DNA from: Bryobacter sp.
Lineage (GTDB): Bacteria; Acidobacteriota; Terriglobia; Bryobacterales; Bryobacteraceae
Direction of reading: 5' to 3'
Length of the DNA stretch: 64,000 bases
Assembly: GCA_022843605.1 (NCBI GenBank)
Contig: JALHNI010000003.1
Coordinates: 50,000 to 113,999, forward strand
Of the stretch, positions 15,522 to 25,316 are shown one piece after another. Within the stretch, counting starts at the first letter, position 1, and every line of letters starts with the position of its first letter. The notes under the pieces are model-generated. The model was not told the origin of the DNA, searched no databases, and saw nothing but the letters and a program-made list of their open reading frames with translations. The position numbers and the translations under genes are program-made.

Positions 15522-16676
15522 ATGGGCTATTTGTTGATGCATATCTGGCTGTGCCTGTTGGCCGCGGCGCTGCTGGGCGGGTTGCTGATGTGGCTGGTGT
15601 CGAGGCTGTGGTCACGGAACCTGCAGACGGAATTGGAAGCTCTTTGGAGTGACAAGCTGCGGAATGCCGAGGCGAGGTCCGACGGATTGCAGGCGGATCT
15701 GATTCGGGCTCAGGACAGGATTCCAGCTCTTGAAAAAGATAAGGTTCAACTGTCGACGAAGCTAATGAACCTGGGTGCGGAGCACCAGGCGGCGCTCGCG
15801 ACGGCGGCTGCCGCTGCATCGGCGGCCAGCTTGAAGTTCTCCACGGTGTACAACGAAAAGCGCGAGCTTGAGGGGCGGTTGGAACAACTGCGCAAGGCAA
15901 AGACGGAAGATCTGAGCCAGGTGCAGGCGAAGCTGGCCGAGGTGGAGACAGCGAAGCGGGAGCTTGAGGCTCGAGGGGCCGTGGTGGCCCAGGAACTGGA
16001 AGCGGTAAAGGGAAAAGCGCTGACGATCATTGCCGAGCGCGATCGCTTTCAGGGTGAGCTTACGGAGGTTCAACTTGAGCGAGGCCAATTGACCTCGCAG
16101 GTGGCGGAACTGACGGCCCTGCGAACGGCACCGATGGCGATGGCTGCCGCGGCGAGCGCCACGGCTGTCTCCACGCCGCAGCCGATTCTGAACGAGTGGG
16201 AGCCGAAGTTCTATGACCTGCAGCGCCGGTTCCAGGGCTTTGTCGCGGCCCAGCAGAAGGAAGGCTACGGAGATATCGAGCGGATTGAGGGCATTGGTCC
16301 GGTGATTGGCCAGAAGTTGCGCCAGGCGGGAATTGCGTGGGTGAAGACGCTGCTGTCGTCCGGCGCGACTTCAGCCGGGCGCAAGCTGATTGTGGACCAG
16401 ACCGGCCTGAACGCTTCGGACATTCTGAAGTGGGTGAACGCGGCCGATTTGCTGCGTATTGAAGGCGTGACGCCGGATTGGGCGGAGATGCTGGAGGTGG
16501 CGGGCGTCGATACGGTGAAGGAGCTACGCAATCGACTGCCGGAGAACCTGCACCGCAAGATGGTGGATACGCGGGCGGAGAACGCGCGGAGATTCCATAG
16601 CGAGGCGCCGGCGCTGGAAGTGATCCAGGGGTGGATTGAGGCGGCCAAGACGATGGAGCCGATGATTACGCACTAA
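15522..16676 (+). CDS. Membrane-anchored coiled-coil protein with a DUF4332/HhH-type C-terminal domain
   Basis: One N-terminal transmembrane helix (residues ~5-27) is followed by a long Glu/Ala/Lys-rich coiled coil (~30-200), an Ala/Pro linker, and a domain of about 120 residues beginning IERIEGIGPVIGQKLRQAGI. The G-I-G-P-x-I motif is a helix-hairpin-helix, repeated as LLRIEGVTPDWAEMLEVAGVDTV, as in the DUF4332 family. Such HhH pairs typically bind DNA or mediate protein contacts. With the OmpA-BON protein directly upstream (five-base gap) it may form a structure spanning from peptidoglycan to cytoplasm or periplasm. Its C-terminus overlaps the FGGY kinase stop by 11 bases in convergent orientation. 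Confidence 0.8.
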   Translation: MGYLLMHIWLCLLAAALLGGLLMWLVSRLWSRNLQTELEALWSDKLRNAEARSDGLQADLIRAQDRIPALEKDKVQLSTKLMNLGAEHQAALATAAAAASAASLKFSTVYNEKRELEGRLEQLRKAKTEDLSQVQAKLAEVETAKRELEARGAVVAQELEAVKGKALTIIAERDRFQGELTEVQLERGQLTSQVAELTALRTAPMAMAAAASATAVSTPQPILNEWEPKFYDLQRRFQGFVAAQQKEGYGDIERIEGIGPVIGQKLRQAGIAWVKTLLSSGATSAGRKLIVDQTGLNASDILKWVNAADLLRIEGVTPDWAEMLEVAGVDTVKELRNRLPENLHRKMVDTRAENARRFHSEAPALEVIQGWIEAAKTMEPMITH

Positions 16677-18129
16677 AGTGGCGTGAGGCGGCGAGATAGC
16701 GGGCGAAACCGGCGCGGTAGATCGCGTTTGCAGCGGGATCAGGATCGAGCGGCGTCTGACGTTTGACGAAATGGCTGGCGGCCTGTTCGCGGGTCCACCA
16801 TCCCAGCGCGCATCCAACGATGGTGGCAACGCCGAAGGTGGTGAGTTCGTAGTTGTCGAGTGGCACCAAGCGGCGGCCGGTGACACTCGCCTTAATCCGA
16901 TTGAACTGATGGTTACGGGACAGGCCTCCCGCCAGCAAGACGTCGCCGATGCGAACGCCGTTTTCTTCCATGACGGTTTGAATGTGGAGCAGGGAGTAAC
17001 AGATACCTTCCAACACGGCGCGGAGCATGTCGGGCAGGGTGGAGGAGCCGCGCAAGCCGGCGAAGACGCCGGTGGCGCCAGGGTTCCACAGGGGGGCGCG
17101 TTCGCCCGCGAGATAGGGCAAAAAGATCACACCGTTGGCGCCGGGCGGCGAATCGGCTACGGCCTGATCGAGTTCGTCGTAAGTTCCTCTCAGCAGCACG
17201 GCCCGGGCCCATTCGAGGGCGGCACCGGACATGGCCGTGGAGCCGCGCACGAGCCAGAGGTCATTCAGGGGCAGGGAGTAAATGCGGCGGCTTGCATCGC
17301 GTACCTGACTGTGGTGCAGGACGCCGAAGCTGGTGACGGTGCCGGAGATGTCGAGGGCTTCGCCAGTGTCGCGCAAATGAGCACCAAGGTAAGCGCAGGC
17401 GCTGTCGTAGGGTGCGGAGAAGACGGGGCAGGCGGGGAGGCCGAATTCGTGGCAGAGTTCCGGCCGTAGGGTACCGATCAACTGGCCGACTTGCATCGGT
17501 GTGCCGAGCTTGGACGGGTCGAGGTCGAAGGCGTCGCAGAGCGCGCGCGGTATCTGGCTGGTGCCGGGCGTCGCGTAGCAGGTGAACAGCGTGAAGGCGT
17601 CGAGCGAGGCGATTCCGGTGAGGAAGTAGTTGAGTGCGCCGGTGGAATCGATCAGCCGTTCGGACTGGGCGTAGATGGCGGGCTCCTCTTGGCGGAGGTA
17701 GAGGAGTTGGGGAAAGAAGTCGCCGACGACCGAGCGCCAGCCGTACTGTTCGCGGACGGGAGCGAACTCAGGGTGGGCCTCCAACTGAGCCACCTGGGCG
17801 GCGGGGCGAGCATCGGCATACATGATGGCGTTTCGCAGAGGGCGATCTTGGGCATCGAGGCAGACTAAGCCGGATAGGGTTCCAGTGGCGGCGATGCCAG
17901 CGAGGTTGGCAGCGAGAGCGGGCTGCTGGCCGATCTCAAGAAGGACGTGGCGCAACGCGGCGTGCCATTCGGCGGGATCCTGTTCGCATTCGCCGTCGTG
18001 GCGGGCAGTGACGATGGGTCGGGAGTACTGCCACTGCGCCTGGCCGGCCCGGTTGAAGACGGTGGCGCGGAGGCTTTGGGTTCCAAGGTCGATGACGAGG
18101 AGCGAGTCAGCGGGCACGGTTGGCCCCAA
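16666..18129 (-). CDS. FGGY-family carbohydrate kinase
   Basis: An ATP-dependent sugar kinase of the xylulokinase/gluconokinase/rhamnulokinase superfamily. LLVIDLGTQSLRATVF is the phosphate-1 loop of the actin-like fold, followed by IAATGTLSGLV, GAPYDSACA-like SAPYDSACAYLGAH, and LLAGGLSRNHQFNRIKASVTGR. It phosphorylates a sugar or sugar acid after uptake; the exact substrate is not readable. The track start is a TTG at 18129; a GTG at 18117 with a short overlap onto the upstream gene is equally good. It is directly downstream of, and overlaps by a few bases, a KDPG/HpcH-type aldolase, so kinase and aldolase likely act on the same pentose, hexuronate or deoxysugar. Confidence 0.88.
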   Translation of the reverse strand: MGPTVPADSLLVIDLGTQSLRATVFNRAGQAQWQYSRPIVTARHDGECEQDPAEWHAALRHVLLEIGQQPALAANLAGIAATGTLSGLVCLDAQDRPLRNAIMYADARPAAQVAQLEAHPEFAPVREQYGWRSVVGDFFPQLLYLRQEEPAIYAQSERLIDSTGALNYFLTGIASLDAFTLFTCYATPGTSQIPRALCDAFDLDPSKLGTPMQVGQLIGTLRPELCHEFGLPACPVFSAPYDSACAYLGAHLRDTGEALDISGTVTSFGVLHHSQVRDASRRIYSLPLNDLWLVRGSTAMSGAALEWARAVLLRGTYDELDQAVADSPPGANGVIFLPYLAGERAPLWNPGATGVFAGLRGSSTLPDMLRAVLEGICYSLLHIQTVMEENGVRIGDVLLAGGLSRNHQFNRIKASVTGRRLVPLDNYELTTFGVATIVGCALGWWTREQAASHFVKRQTPLDPDPAANAIYRAGFARYLAASRHFSA

Positions 18130-18874
18130 GCTGTTCGGCCGCGCGGCGAAAGCCTTCGGCGAGCAGGCTACGGTCCGAGGCGAGGGAGATGAAACGGTAA
18201 CCCAACTGGCGGTAGCGTGCGGCGTCAGCAGCGTTGCGGGCGAGAATGCCGGCAGTTTTGCCGGCGTCGTTGGCAGTTCTGGCGACGAAGGCGAGGGCCT
18301 CGGCGAAGCGCGGGTCCTGGGCGGGATCGACCACCTTCATGCTGATGGACAGGTCAGTGGGGCCGACGAAGAGAACGTCAATGCCATCGACCGCGGCGAT
18401 TGCGGCGCAGTTCTCGAGAGCCGTGACGGACTCAATTTGGGCAATGGTGAGGAGGCCGTCGTTAGCGGTTGCCAGGTACTCGCGATAACGAAAGCCATAG
18501 CCGCTGGCGCGGGTGGAACTGGCGGCGCCGCGATCGCCGAGGGGCGGAATGCGCACGGCGCGGACGAGGGCCGTGGCTTGTTCGGCGGTGTCGACGCACG
18601 GGGCCATGATGCCGGACGCACCGGCGTCGAGCGCGCGTTTGATCTCGCTGCGATCGATGCTGCCGACGCGCACGATAGGGGCTGCGCCGCTGGCGGAGGC
18701 GGCATGGATCTGGAGGGGCATCTCGGCGTCGCTGCCGGAGCCGTGCTCGCGGTCAATCAGGACCCAATCGAAGCCGGCGAGGCCGGCAATCTCGGCGGAA
18801 ACGGGCGAGCCTAGGTTGAGCCAAGTGCCGGCGAGACTTTCCCCGGCGGCCACCCGTGGTCTGAGCATGATCAT
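18107..18874 (-). CDS. HpcH/HpaI-type class II aldolase (2-keto-3-deoxy-acid aldolase)
   Basis: A 255-residue metal-dependent TIM-barrel aldolase that splits 2-keto-3-deoxy sugar acids or 4-hydroxy-2-oxo-acids into pyruvate plus an aldehyde. Features are VLIDREHGS (metal-ligand region), [16 protein letters not shown], the AQIES strand and [14 protein letters not shown], all characteristic of the RhmA/HpaI/garL group. The start at ATG 18874 (MIMLRP) or at 18868 (MLRPRV) is equivalent. It overlaps the FGGY kinase downstream by ~10-20 bases, so the two make one transcript. The divergent neighbour across a short gap is a secreted BNR protein, giving a small sugar-processing locus. No transporter is visible. 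Confidence 0.85.
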   Translation of the reverse strand: MIMLRPRVAAGESLAGTWLNLGSPVSAEIAGLAGFDWVLIDREHGSGSDAEMPLQIHAASASGAAPIVRVGSIDRSEIKRALDAGASGIMAPCVDTAEQATALVRAVRIPPLGDRGAASSTRASGYGFRYREYLATANDGLLTIAQIESVTALENCAAIAAVDGIDVLFVGPTDLSISMKVVDPAQDPRFAEALAFVARTANDAGKTAGILARNAADAARYRQLGYRFISLASDRSLLAEGFRRAAEQLGANRAR

Positions 18875-18903
18875 TCAGCTTGATATTATCGCCTGTACCC
18901 AAG

Positions 18904-20145
18904 ATGAAGCTTTTTCGTTGGTTCTCGATGCTGGTGCTCACTGCAGCGCTGGGCGCCCAGGTCTTTGATTTTTCTCCGGAGCAGGCCCGGATGTTTGAGC
19001 TTTCGGTGATGGAAAAGATTGCCGACCTGGCTCTGATTCCGCCGCGTCTGAATTCGTCGCCGCTGCCGCAGTATGACTACGATCAACTGGACTACGGCAT
19101 GACGATCGGGATCGCGCGGACGCCCGGCGGGCGGCTTTGGGCGGCATGGGTGGCGGGCGAGGATGGGCCGAGAGCGTTCTTTGTTTTGGCCAGCAGCGAT
19201 GACGATGGGGCTACGTGGTCAAAGCCGCGTTTGGTGGTGGATGCGCAATCGAAGAACCTGCCGATGTTTCGCAGTGTGCTGGTGGGGAACGTGTGGACGG
19301 ATCCGCAAGGGCGGCTGTGGCTGTTCTTTAGCCAGTCGATGATGCAGTTCGATGGCCGGGCGGGGAGTTGGGCGGCGGTTTGCGAGAATCCTGATGCGGC
19401 GGAGCCGCAATGGTCGACGCCGCGCCGGATCTGGCACGGATTCACCTTGAACAAGCCAACGGTGCTGTCGACGGGTGAATGGCTGTTGCCGGTGTCGTTG
19501 AACCCGAAGGGCTTTGGTCCGTTCGAAGGAGCATTCCGGGAACTGGATGGGTATCGCGGCGCCAACCTTTTCGCGTCGACGGATCAAGGTGCGACGTGGA
19601 CGCGACGTGGGCACGTCGCCTTTCCGAACGCCACCTGGGATGAGCACATGACGGTGGAGCGCAAGGACGGGAGCCTATGGATGCTGGCGCGTACGACGAC
19701 GGGTTTGATGCAGAGCTCATCGGCGGATCGCGGCAAGACCTGGGCGACACCCTCTGAGCCGCCGGCGATCCGGCATCCGGTGGCGCGGTTCCATTTACGC
19801 CGCCTCGCCTCAGGCCGGATCCTGCTGGTGAAGCACGGCGCGACGATTGAGGCGCATGAGGGTCGCAGCAAGCTGACGGCCTGGTTGTCTGAGGATGAGG
19901 GCCTGACGTGGAAGGGCGGGTTGATGCTGGACGAGCGGACGGGGATCTCATATCCGGATGGTTTTCAAGCGCCGGATGGGACGCTCTACATTTCGTACGA
20001 TCGTAATCGGGCCACCGACGGGGAAATTCTGTTGGCCCGGTTTACGGAAGAGGATGTTCTGGCGGGAGCGGTGGTGAACGGTAAGTCGAGGCTGAAGGCG
20101 TTGATTAGCCGTCCGCTGGGTCCGAAGCGGCAACCAGGCAAGTAG
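18904..20145 (+). CDS. Secreted BNR-repeat (sialidase-fold) protein
   Basis: ATG 18904 opens a signal peptide ([18 protein letters not shown]). The mature chain has at least four Asp-box (S-x-D-x-G-x-T-W) repeats: [24 protein letters not shown] and SEDEGLTW. These mark the bottom of the blades of a six-bladed propeller as in sialidases and related exo-glycosidases. True sialidases also need an Arg triad and a Tyr/Glu pair, which I cannot place with confidence, so BNR-fold protein or putative exo-alpha-sialidase is the safe name. The start on the track (18880) is upstream of the better signal sequence. Adjacent to sugar kinase/aldolase genes; tail to tail with folK, three bases apart. Confidence 0.8.
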   Translation: MKLFRWFSMLVLTAALGAQVFDFSPEQARMFELSVMEKIADLALIPPRLNSSPLPQYDYDQLDYGMTIGIARTPGGRLWAAWVAGEDGPRAFFVLASSDDDGATWSKPRLVVDAQSKNLPMFRSVLVGNVWTDPQGRLWLFFSQSMMQFDGRAGSWAAVCENPDAAEPQWSTPRRIWHGFTLNKPTVLSTGEWLLPVSLNPKGFGPFEGAFRELDGYRGANLFASTDQGATWTRRGHVAFPNATWDEHMTVERKDGSLWMLARTTTGLMQSSSADRGKTWATPSEPPAIRHPVARFHLRRLASGRILLVKHGATIEAHEGRSKLTAWLSEDEGLTWKGGLMLDERTGISYPDGFQAPDGTLYISYDRNRATDGEILLARFTEEDVLAGAVVNGKSRLKALISRPLGPKRQPGK

Positions 20146-20148
20146 GGC

Positions 20149-20637
20149 TTAGTCGAGCGTGGAGTGAAATTCGACGGCGGTGCGTTCCGGGAGCGACGAG
20201 AGGAGGTCCTGCACGGTTCGCTGAAGGACGGGATGAACGAAGGTGGGGGCGATCTCGGCCAATGGAATCAGGACGAAAGCGCGTTCAGCGAGACGCGGAT
20301 GGGGCACGGTGAGTTCCGGTGTGGAGAGGATCTGGTCGCCGAAGAAGAGGATGTCCAGATCAATGGTGCGGGGGCCGTTGGGGATCGTGCGTTCACGCCG
20401 TAGGGATGCTTCGATCATGCGGAGGCTTCGCAGCAGGTTTTGCGGCGGGACTGCCGTGGAGAGGCGGATGACGCAGTTCAAGAAGGAATCCTGGTCCAGG
20501 TAATAGACGGGTGCGGTGAGGTAGACAGCGGAGGAGGCGGTGACTTCGCCGAGTTCCCGCAGCGCTTGGCGAGCGAGCCGAAGGTTCTGCAGGCGGTCGC
20601 CGAGGTTGGAGCCGAGGCCGAGGAAGACGTCATTCAT
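20149..20637 (-). CDS. folK: 2-amino-4-hydroxy-6-hydroxymethyldihydropteridine diphosphokinase
   Basis: FolK transfers pyrophosphate from ATP to 6-hydroxymethyl-7,8-dihydropterin, feeding FolP in folate synthesis. The family signature is clear: VFLGLGSNLGDRLQNL at the N-terminus, YLTAPVYY, and the pyrophosphokinase motif NGPRTIDLDILFFGD with its catalytic Arg and Asp pair, then TVPHPRLAERAFVLIPLAEI. At 162 residues it is a normal single-domain enzyme. It is the third gene of folP-folB-folK; its start overlaps the folB stop by four bases. It meets the BNR gene tail to tail. Confidence 0.96.
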   Translation of the reverse strand: MNDVFLGLGSNLGDRLQNLRLARQALRELGEVTASSAVYLTAPVYYLDQDSFLNCVIRLSTAVPPQNLLRSLRMIEASLRRERTIPNGPRTIDLDILFFGDQILSTPELTVPHPRLAERAFVLIPLAEIAPTFVHPVLQRTVQDLLSSLPERTAVEFHSTLD

Positions 20638-20999
20638 GAGCGACGCCGGTGGATCAGGACCGCGGTGTGGGTGATGCCCCGGTTGGCGAGGGCAAGCGGT
20701 TTACGGATCCTAACGGAAAGCTCATCCACCCGGGGGAATTGGGCGAGGATGGCGCCGGCCAGCGAGACGGCGATGGTCTCGATCAGTTTGAACTCGCGGC
20801 CGTGGACGCAGATGTTCAACGCGTCACAGACTTCGACGTAGTTCACGGTGGATGAGACGTCGTCGCTTTCGGCGGCGAGGGTCATGTCGAAGAAGAGCTC
20901 GAGGTCGACGAAGAGCGGTTGCGGGGTGGCGCGCTCCTCGTCGGGAACCCCGACCCGGCAGGAGACGGGGATGGCCAGCAGCTCGATTCTGTCGTTCAC
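20634..20999 (-). CDS. folB: Dihydroneopterin aldolase
   Basis: FolB converts 7,8-dihydroneopterin to 6-hydroxymethyl-7,8-dihydropterin plus glycolaldehyde, the substrate of FolK. The 121-residue T-fold protein shows the expected VGVPDEERATPQPLFVDLELFFD (conserved G-v-x-x-x-E-R-x-x-x-Q), then DDVSSTVNYVEVCDAL with the active-site Tyr, and FKLIETIAVSLAGAIL, with the Glu that binds the pterin. It overlaps folP by four bases at its start and folK by four bases at its end, which gives tight translational coupling along the operon. Confidence 0.94.
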   Translation of the reverse strand: MNDRIELLAIPVSCRVGVPDEERATPQPLFVDLELFFDMTLAAESDDVSSTVNYVEVCDALNICVHGREFKLIETIAVSLAGAILAQFPRVDELSVRIRKPLALANRGITHTAVLIHRRRS

Positions 21000-21814
21000 G
21001 CGGATTGCATCGCCTCAATGACGTCGAGGGCCTGACGGCATTCTTTGACGTCGTGGACGCGCACGACGCGTGCGCCGTGGAGGACGGCGGCGGTGACGGC
21101 GGCAAGGGTGCCGGGAAGGCGGTCATCTGCCTGGGGGCTTCCGGGGAGGCTCGCCAGAAAGGACTTGCGGGAGGGGCCAACGAGGATGGGGCAGTGGAGG
21201 GAGTGGAATTCGGGCAGTCTGCGCAGGAGTTCGAAGTTCTGTTTGGCCGTTTTGCCGAAGCCGAGGCCCGGATCCACGATGAGGTGTGAGAGGCCTGCGT
21301 GGCGCGCGGCGTCGACGCGCTGTTGAAGATAGGAGAAAATTTCCTGGACAACGTCGGTGTAATGGCAATCGTCCTGCATGGTTTTGGGCGTGCCGCGCAT
21401 GTGCATGAGGACGACAGGCGCCTGATGACGCACGGCGACTTCCGTCATGCGCGGATCGGCGAGGGCGGTGATGTCGTTGATCATGGCGGCGCCGCGACTC
21501 AGACACGCATCGGCGACGGCCGGCTTGGTGGTGTCGATGGAAATGGGCAACGGAAACTCGCCAGCCAGACGTTCGAGGAGGGGCAGCAGTCGCTGCAACT
21601 CTTCCGCTTCGCTGACGGGTTGTGCGCCAGGGCGCGAGCTTTCGCCGCCGATATCGAGAATATCGGCGCCCTCATCGGCGAGTTGTTTCGCGTGGTCCAC
21701 GGCCTTTTCGAGAGCGAGGTAGCGGTTCCCGTCGTAGAAGGAGTCCGGGGTGACGTTCAACACGCCCATGATTAATGCCTGGGGGCCGGCGAGAAGTTGT
21801 GGCAGGGATGGCAT
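20996..21814 (-). CDS. folP: Dihydropteroate synthase
   Basis: FolP joins 6-hydroxymethyldihydropterin pyrophosphate with p-aminobenzoate to give dihydropteroate and is the target of sulfonamides. The TIM-barrel protein has the N-terminal MGVLNVTPDSFYDGN signature, the second signature DIGGESSRPGAQPVS, the pterin-binding DPGLGFGKT, and the late GPSRKSF with the phosphate-binding Ser-Arg-Lys. At 272 residues it is complete. The first gene of a three-gene folate operon, it is divergent from a large Oar-like receptor across ~115 bases. Confidence 0.96.
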   Translation of the reverse strand: MPSLPQLLAGPQALIMGVLNVTPDSFYDGNRYLALEKAVDHAKQLADEGADILDIGGESSRPGAQPVSEAEELQRLLPLLERLAGEFPLPISIDTTKPAVADACLSRGAAMINDITALADPRMTEVAVRHQAPVVLMHMRGTPKTMQDDCHYTDVVQEIFSYLQQRVDAARHAGLSHLIVDPGLGFGKTAKQNFELLRRLPEFHSLHCPILVGPSRKSFLASLPGSPQADDRLPGTLAAVTAAVLHGARVVRVHDVKECRQALDVIEAMQSA

Positions 21815-21929
21815 GTCGAGCAGTCTTCAATGTAGTACGAACCCACGGTGCGGGCGTCGACACTCGTTGTCGATGAAAGGTTGATCCAACTGAAATGCAA
21901 AACAGTTAAACTGTGTCGCGGGAGAGATT
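21815..21929. promoter_or_regulatory. Divergent promoter region between folP and the Oar-like receptor gene
   Basis: This 115-base space must hold promoters for both flanking genes. On the plus strand TTGATC (21881-21886) with TTAAACT about 18 bases further (21905-21911) is a plausible but imperfect -35/-10 pair for the receptor. No clear operator palindrome was seen. Confidence 0.35.
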
Positions 21930-24900
21930 ATGTCGCGCTTCACGATAACTGCATTTTTGTTAGCATTCGCCACTGGTTTGGGTTCTGCCCAGTCGACGAC
22001 GGGAACGATTCTGGGATCGGTGAAGGACAGCTCAGGCGCAGTGGTGGCGGGAGCCAAGGTGACCGTGACGAACGCGGGGACGAATCTTCGCTTTGAAAGC
22101 GTAACGAACAGCGCGGGAGCTTATACGGCGCCGTTACTGCCGATCGGTGATTACACGGTGGAGGTGTCTGCGGCGGGCTTCCGGGCGCATCGGCAGGAGG
22201 GGATCCGTCTGCAGGTGAACCAGCAGGCGCGAGTGGATATTGCGCTGGTGGTGGGCCAGTTAACTGAGACGGTGGACGTGCGCGCCGATGCCGAGGTGAT
22301 TGAAACAACGACTTCCTCAGTGGGCAAGGTGGTGGATAACAAACGCATTCGCGAGTTGCCGCTGAATACGCGGAACGTTTACGGGTTGATCTACCTGACG
22401 CCAGGTGTGTCGGGTGGCATTGGCAATTCTCATAACCAGATTGGGTATTCGATCAACGGCGTCCGCGGTGGTTTGATGGATACGCTGGTGGACGGCGCTT
22501 CGGCGGCGTTTCCGACGGTGAACGGTTTTCATGGGATTTCGGTTTTCCCGAGCGTCGATGCGGTGGAGGAGTTCAAGGTGCAGGCGCAGAACTACCCTGC
22601 GGAGTTCGGGCGGAGCCTCGGTTCGGTGCTGAACTTGGTGTATAAGAGCGGCACCAACGACTTCCACGGGTCAGCTTATAATTTTCTGCGTAACTCAAAG
22701 CTGGATGCGAATAACTTTTTTAACAACGGCCGCGGTATACCGTTGGGCAACTTTAAGCGGAATCAGTTCGGGGGCGTGTTTAGCGGGCCGATTCGCAAGA
22801 ATAAGACTTTCTTCATGACATCGTTTGAGGCACTGCGCCAGCGGAGCTTCTCCGAGACGTTGACGACGGTGCCCACTGCCGCCGAACGGCGCGGTGATTT
22901 TTCGCAAACCGCGGCTGGGGTGGGCCGGCCAATCGTAATCTACGACCCGCTGACGACGCAGGCGAGTGCCCGCACGGCCTTCCCCGGGAACGTGATTCCG
23001 GCGACGCGCTTTGACCGCGTCTCCAATAACTTACTGCGCTGGTGGCCGCAGGCAAATACGCCGGGCCTGCCCGGAACGAACCAGAATAATTTTTATAACT
23101 CCGGTTCGGCGCGGGTGGATACCGATAACTTCGATATCCGGCTGGACCATAACTTCACGGCGAAGCAGCGAATTTTCGGACGATTTAGTCATCGCCGATC
23201 GTTTGACGGACCGCCGCAGTTGTTTCCTGGCGAACTGGGCGTGGCCGAAGGGCGCATCAATCTGAATGACTGGGGCAAGAACGTGGTGATCGACTACTCG
23301 AATACGATCTCCAGTTCGACGATCTGGACGACGCGGGCAGCTTTCGCGCGGAATCGTTATCACTTCGAGAACAACGGACTCGACTTTCTGCCGTCGACCC
23401 TGGGCTTGCCCGCGGCGATCGACACGACGGCCGATCTGGCCATGTTTCCCAGCATCAGTGTGGCCGGGCAGCGCGGTCTGGGCGGCGGCGACAATCGCCT
23501 GTCGGGCTTCAATTCGTGGAGCTTACTGTCGAATGTGGCGCGGGTGACCGGCAAGCATTCGTTGAAGGTGGGCTATGAGGGCCGGCTGCTACTGATTAAC
23601 GTTTGGGAGGCGCGCAATGCAGGGGCGTTTAGCTTCAATGCGGGCTTTACGCAGGGTCCGAATGCGAACACGGCGACGGCGACCGCGGGGTACGGCTTTG
23701 CGAGCTTCCTGCTGGGCACCGGCTCGAGCGGGAACCTGCTGCAGGGCTGGAAGAATGTTGCCGCGGCGAGCACGTATCACGCGTTCTACATACAGGACGA
23801 CTGGCGAGTGACCTCGAAGCTGACGCTGAACCTGGGAATGCGCTATGACTTCGACGTGCCGCGCACGGAGCGCTATAACCGCATGAACTGGTTCGACCCG
23901 TCGGCGCGTTCGCCGTTGGCGTCGACGCCCGGTTACTCGAATCTGACGGGCGGGTTGGTGTTTGTCGGCGTTGACGGCAATCCCAGGAGCCAATACGACG
24001 GTGAGTACGACAACTTTGCGCCGCGCCTGGGTCTGGCGTATCAGGTGAATCAGAAGACGGTGGTGCGAGCCGGCTTCGCGCAGCTCTTCGGACCTTCGAC
24101 GATGGCGGCCCAAGGCACGGTGGGTCCGTATGGCTTCCGCAATGAATATCCCTGGGTCACGAGCCTCGACAATGGTCTGACGCCGTTGAACTATCTGAGC
24201 AATCCGTTCCCGAATGGTTTCCGTCCTTTGCGCGGAGCCGCGGACGGGCTCTTGACAGGCGTGGGCGGCTTGATTGAAGCGCCGTTGCGTAATCAGGTGA
24301 CGCCTTACACGCTGCAGTGGAACCTGACCGTGCAGCGGGAGTTGCCGGGGCGGGTGTTGTTGGAGGTGGGATACATCGGCAACGGAGGACGCCAGCAGTC
24401 GCGTGGCGGTGAAGGCGGCTTTACATTGAATCAGCTGGATCCGCAGTATCTGGCGTTGGGCAATCAACTGAACCAGCAAGTGCCGAATCCTTTCTTTGGC
24501 CAGGGTTTGGGCGGCGGGCTGGCGAACGCCACCGTTGCACGCAGCCAGCTACTTCGGCCGTATCCGCAGTTCGGAGATATCCATCCTTTGTTCTCGAACG
24601 GTGGAAATACGAGTTACCACGGCTTGCAGACGACATTCTCCAAGCGGTTTGCGTCTGGCATGTCGTTTGAGGGGAACTATACGTGGTCCAAGGCGATGGC
24701 CCATGACGAAAGCCACATGAACAGCTACGATATTTCAATCTCGAAGTCGGTGAGCTCAAATCACATCCCGCATCGACTGGTGTTTAGCGGGATCTACGAG
24801 CTTCCGTTCGGCAAGGGCCGGAAGTTTGGTACGTCGATGTCGGGCGTGGCGGACATGATTGTGGGGGGCTGGCAGGTGAACGGCATCGTCAGCATCCAGT

Positions 24901-25316
24901 CCGGTTCGCCATTGCAGATTGGCGCGACGAACTCCATTGGCCTCTTTACGAAGGCGGCGCGCGCCAATAGCACTGGAATCAGCGGCGCGAAGTCCGGTGA
25001 CGTGCGGGATCGCCTGACCGCTTACTTCGATCGTGCTGCCTATACCCAGCCCCTGCCCTTTACTTTCGGGAACCTGGGAACGCGGCTGCCGGACGTACTG
25101 AGCCACTATCAGAACAACATCGACTTCTCACTGTTTAAGCAGTTCTCCATTACCGAGCGGCTGCGGCTGCAGTTCCGGGCGGAGGCGTTCAACGCGCTCA
25201 ACCGAGTGCAATTTGGCGGAATCAACACAACGGTGACCTCCGGCGCATTTGGCACGGTAACCAGCCAGGCGAACTCCCCGCGGCAGATGCAGTTTGGCCT
25301 GAAGCTGCTGTTTTAG
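21930..25316 (+). CDS. Oar-like TonB-dependent receptor with carboxypeptidase regulatory-like N-domain
   Basis: An outer-membrane protein of 1128 residues. Order: signal peptide (MSRFTITAFLLAFATGLGSAQ), a carboxypeptidase-regulatory/CnaB-like beta-sandwich (ILGSVKDSSGAVVAGAKVTVTN to ~residue 105), a plug region with DALVDGASA-like SINGVRGG and VEEFKVQAQNYPAEFGRS, then a long barrel ending in the aromatic terminus FGLKLLF. Such Oar-like receptors are strongly expanded in Solibacter-type acidobacteria, where they are thought to take up plant or microbial glycans or peptides. A TonB box was not recognised. The downstream block of secreted hydrolases and sugar enzymes, separated by a tail-to-tail junction, is compatible with a carbohydrate role (inference). 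Confidence 0.9.
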   Translation: MSRFTITAFLLAFATGLGSAQSTTGTILGSVKDSSGAVVAGAKVTVTNAGTNLRFESVTNSAGAYTAPLLPIGDYTVEVSAAGFRAHRQEGIRLQVNQQARVDIALVVGQLTETVDVRADAEVIETTTSSVGKVVDNKRIRELPLNTRNVYGLIYLTPGVSGGIGNSHNQIGYSINGVRGGLMDTLVDGASAAFPTVNGFHGISVFPSVDAVEEFKVQAQNYPAEFGRSLGSVLNLVYKSGTNDFHGSAYNFLRNSKLDANNFFNNGRGIPLGNFKRNQFGGVFSGPIRKNKTFFMTSFEALRQRSFSETLTTVPTAAERRGDFSQTAAGVGRPIVIYDPLTTQASARTAFPGNVIPATRFDRVSNNLLRWWPQANTPGLPGTNQNNFYNSGSARVDTDNFDIRLDHNFTAKQRIFGRFSHRRSFDGPPQLFPGELGVAEGRINLNDWGKNVVIDYSNTISSSTIWTTRAAFARNRYHFENNGLDFLPSTLGLPAAIDTTADLAMFPSISVAGQRGLGGGDNRLSGFNSWSLLSNVARVTGKHSLKVGYEGRLLLINVWEARNAGAFSFNAGFTQGPNANTATATAGYGFASFLLGTGSSGNLLQGWKNVAAASTYHAFYIQDDWRVTSKLTLNLGMRYDFDVPRTERYNRMNWFDPSARSPLASTPGYSNLTGGLVFVGVDGNPRSQYDGEYDNFAPRLGLAYQVNQKTVVRAGFAQLFGPSTMAAQGTVGPYGFRNEYPWVTSLDNGLTPLNYLSNPFPNGFRPLRGAADGLLTGVGGLIEAPLRNQVTPYTLQWNLTVQRELPGRVLLEVGYIGNGGRQQSRGGEGGFTLNQLDPQYLALGNQLNQQVPNPFFGQGLGGGLANATVARSQLLRPYPQFGDIHPLFSNGGNTSYHGLQTTFSKRFASGMSFEGNYTWSKAMAHDESHMNSYDISISKSVSSNHIPHRLVFSGIYELPFGKGRKFGTSMSGVADMIVGGWQVNGIVSIQSGSPLQIGATNSIGLFTKAARANSTGISGAKSGDVRDRLTAYFDRAAYTQPLPFTFGNLGTRLPDVLSHYQNNIDFSLFKQFSITERLRLQFRAEAFNALNRVQFGGINTTVTSGAFGTVTSQANSPRQMQFGLKLLF

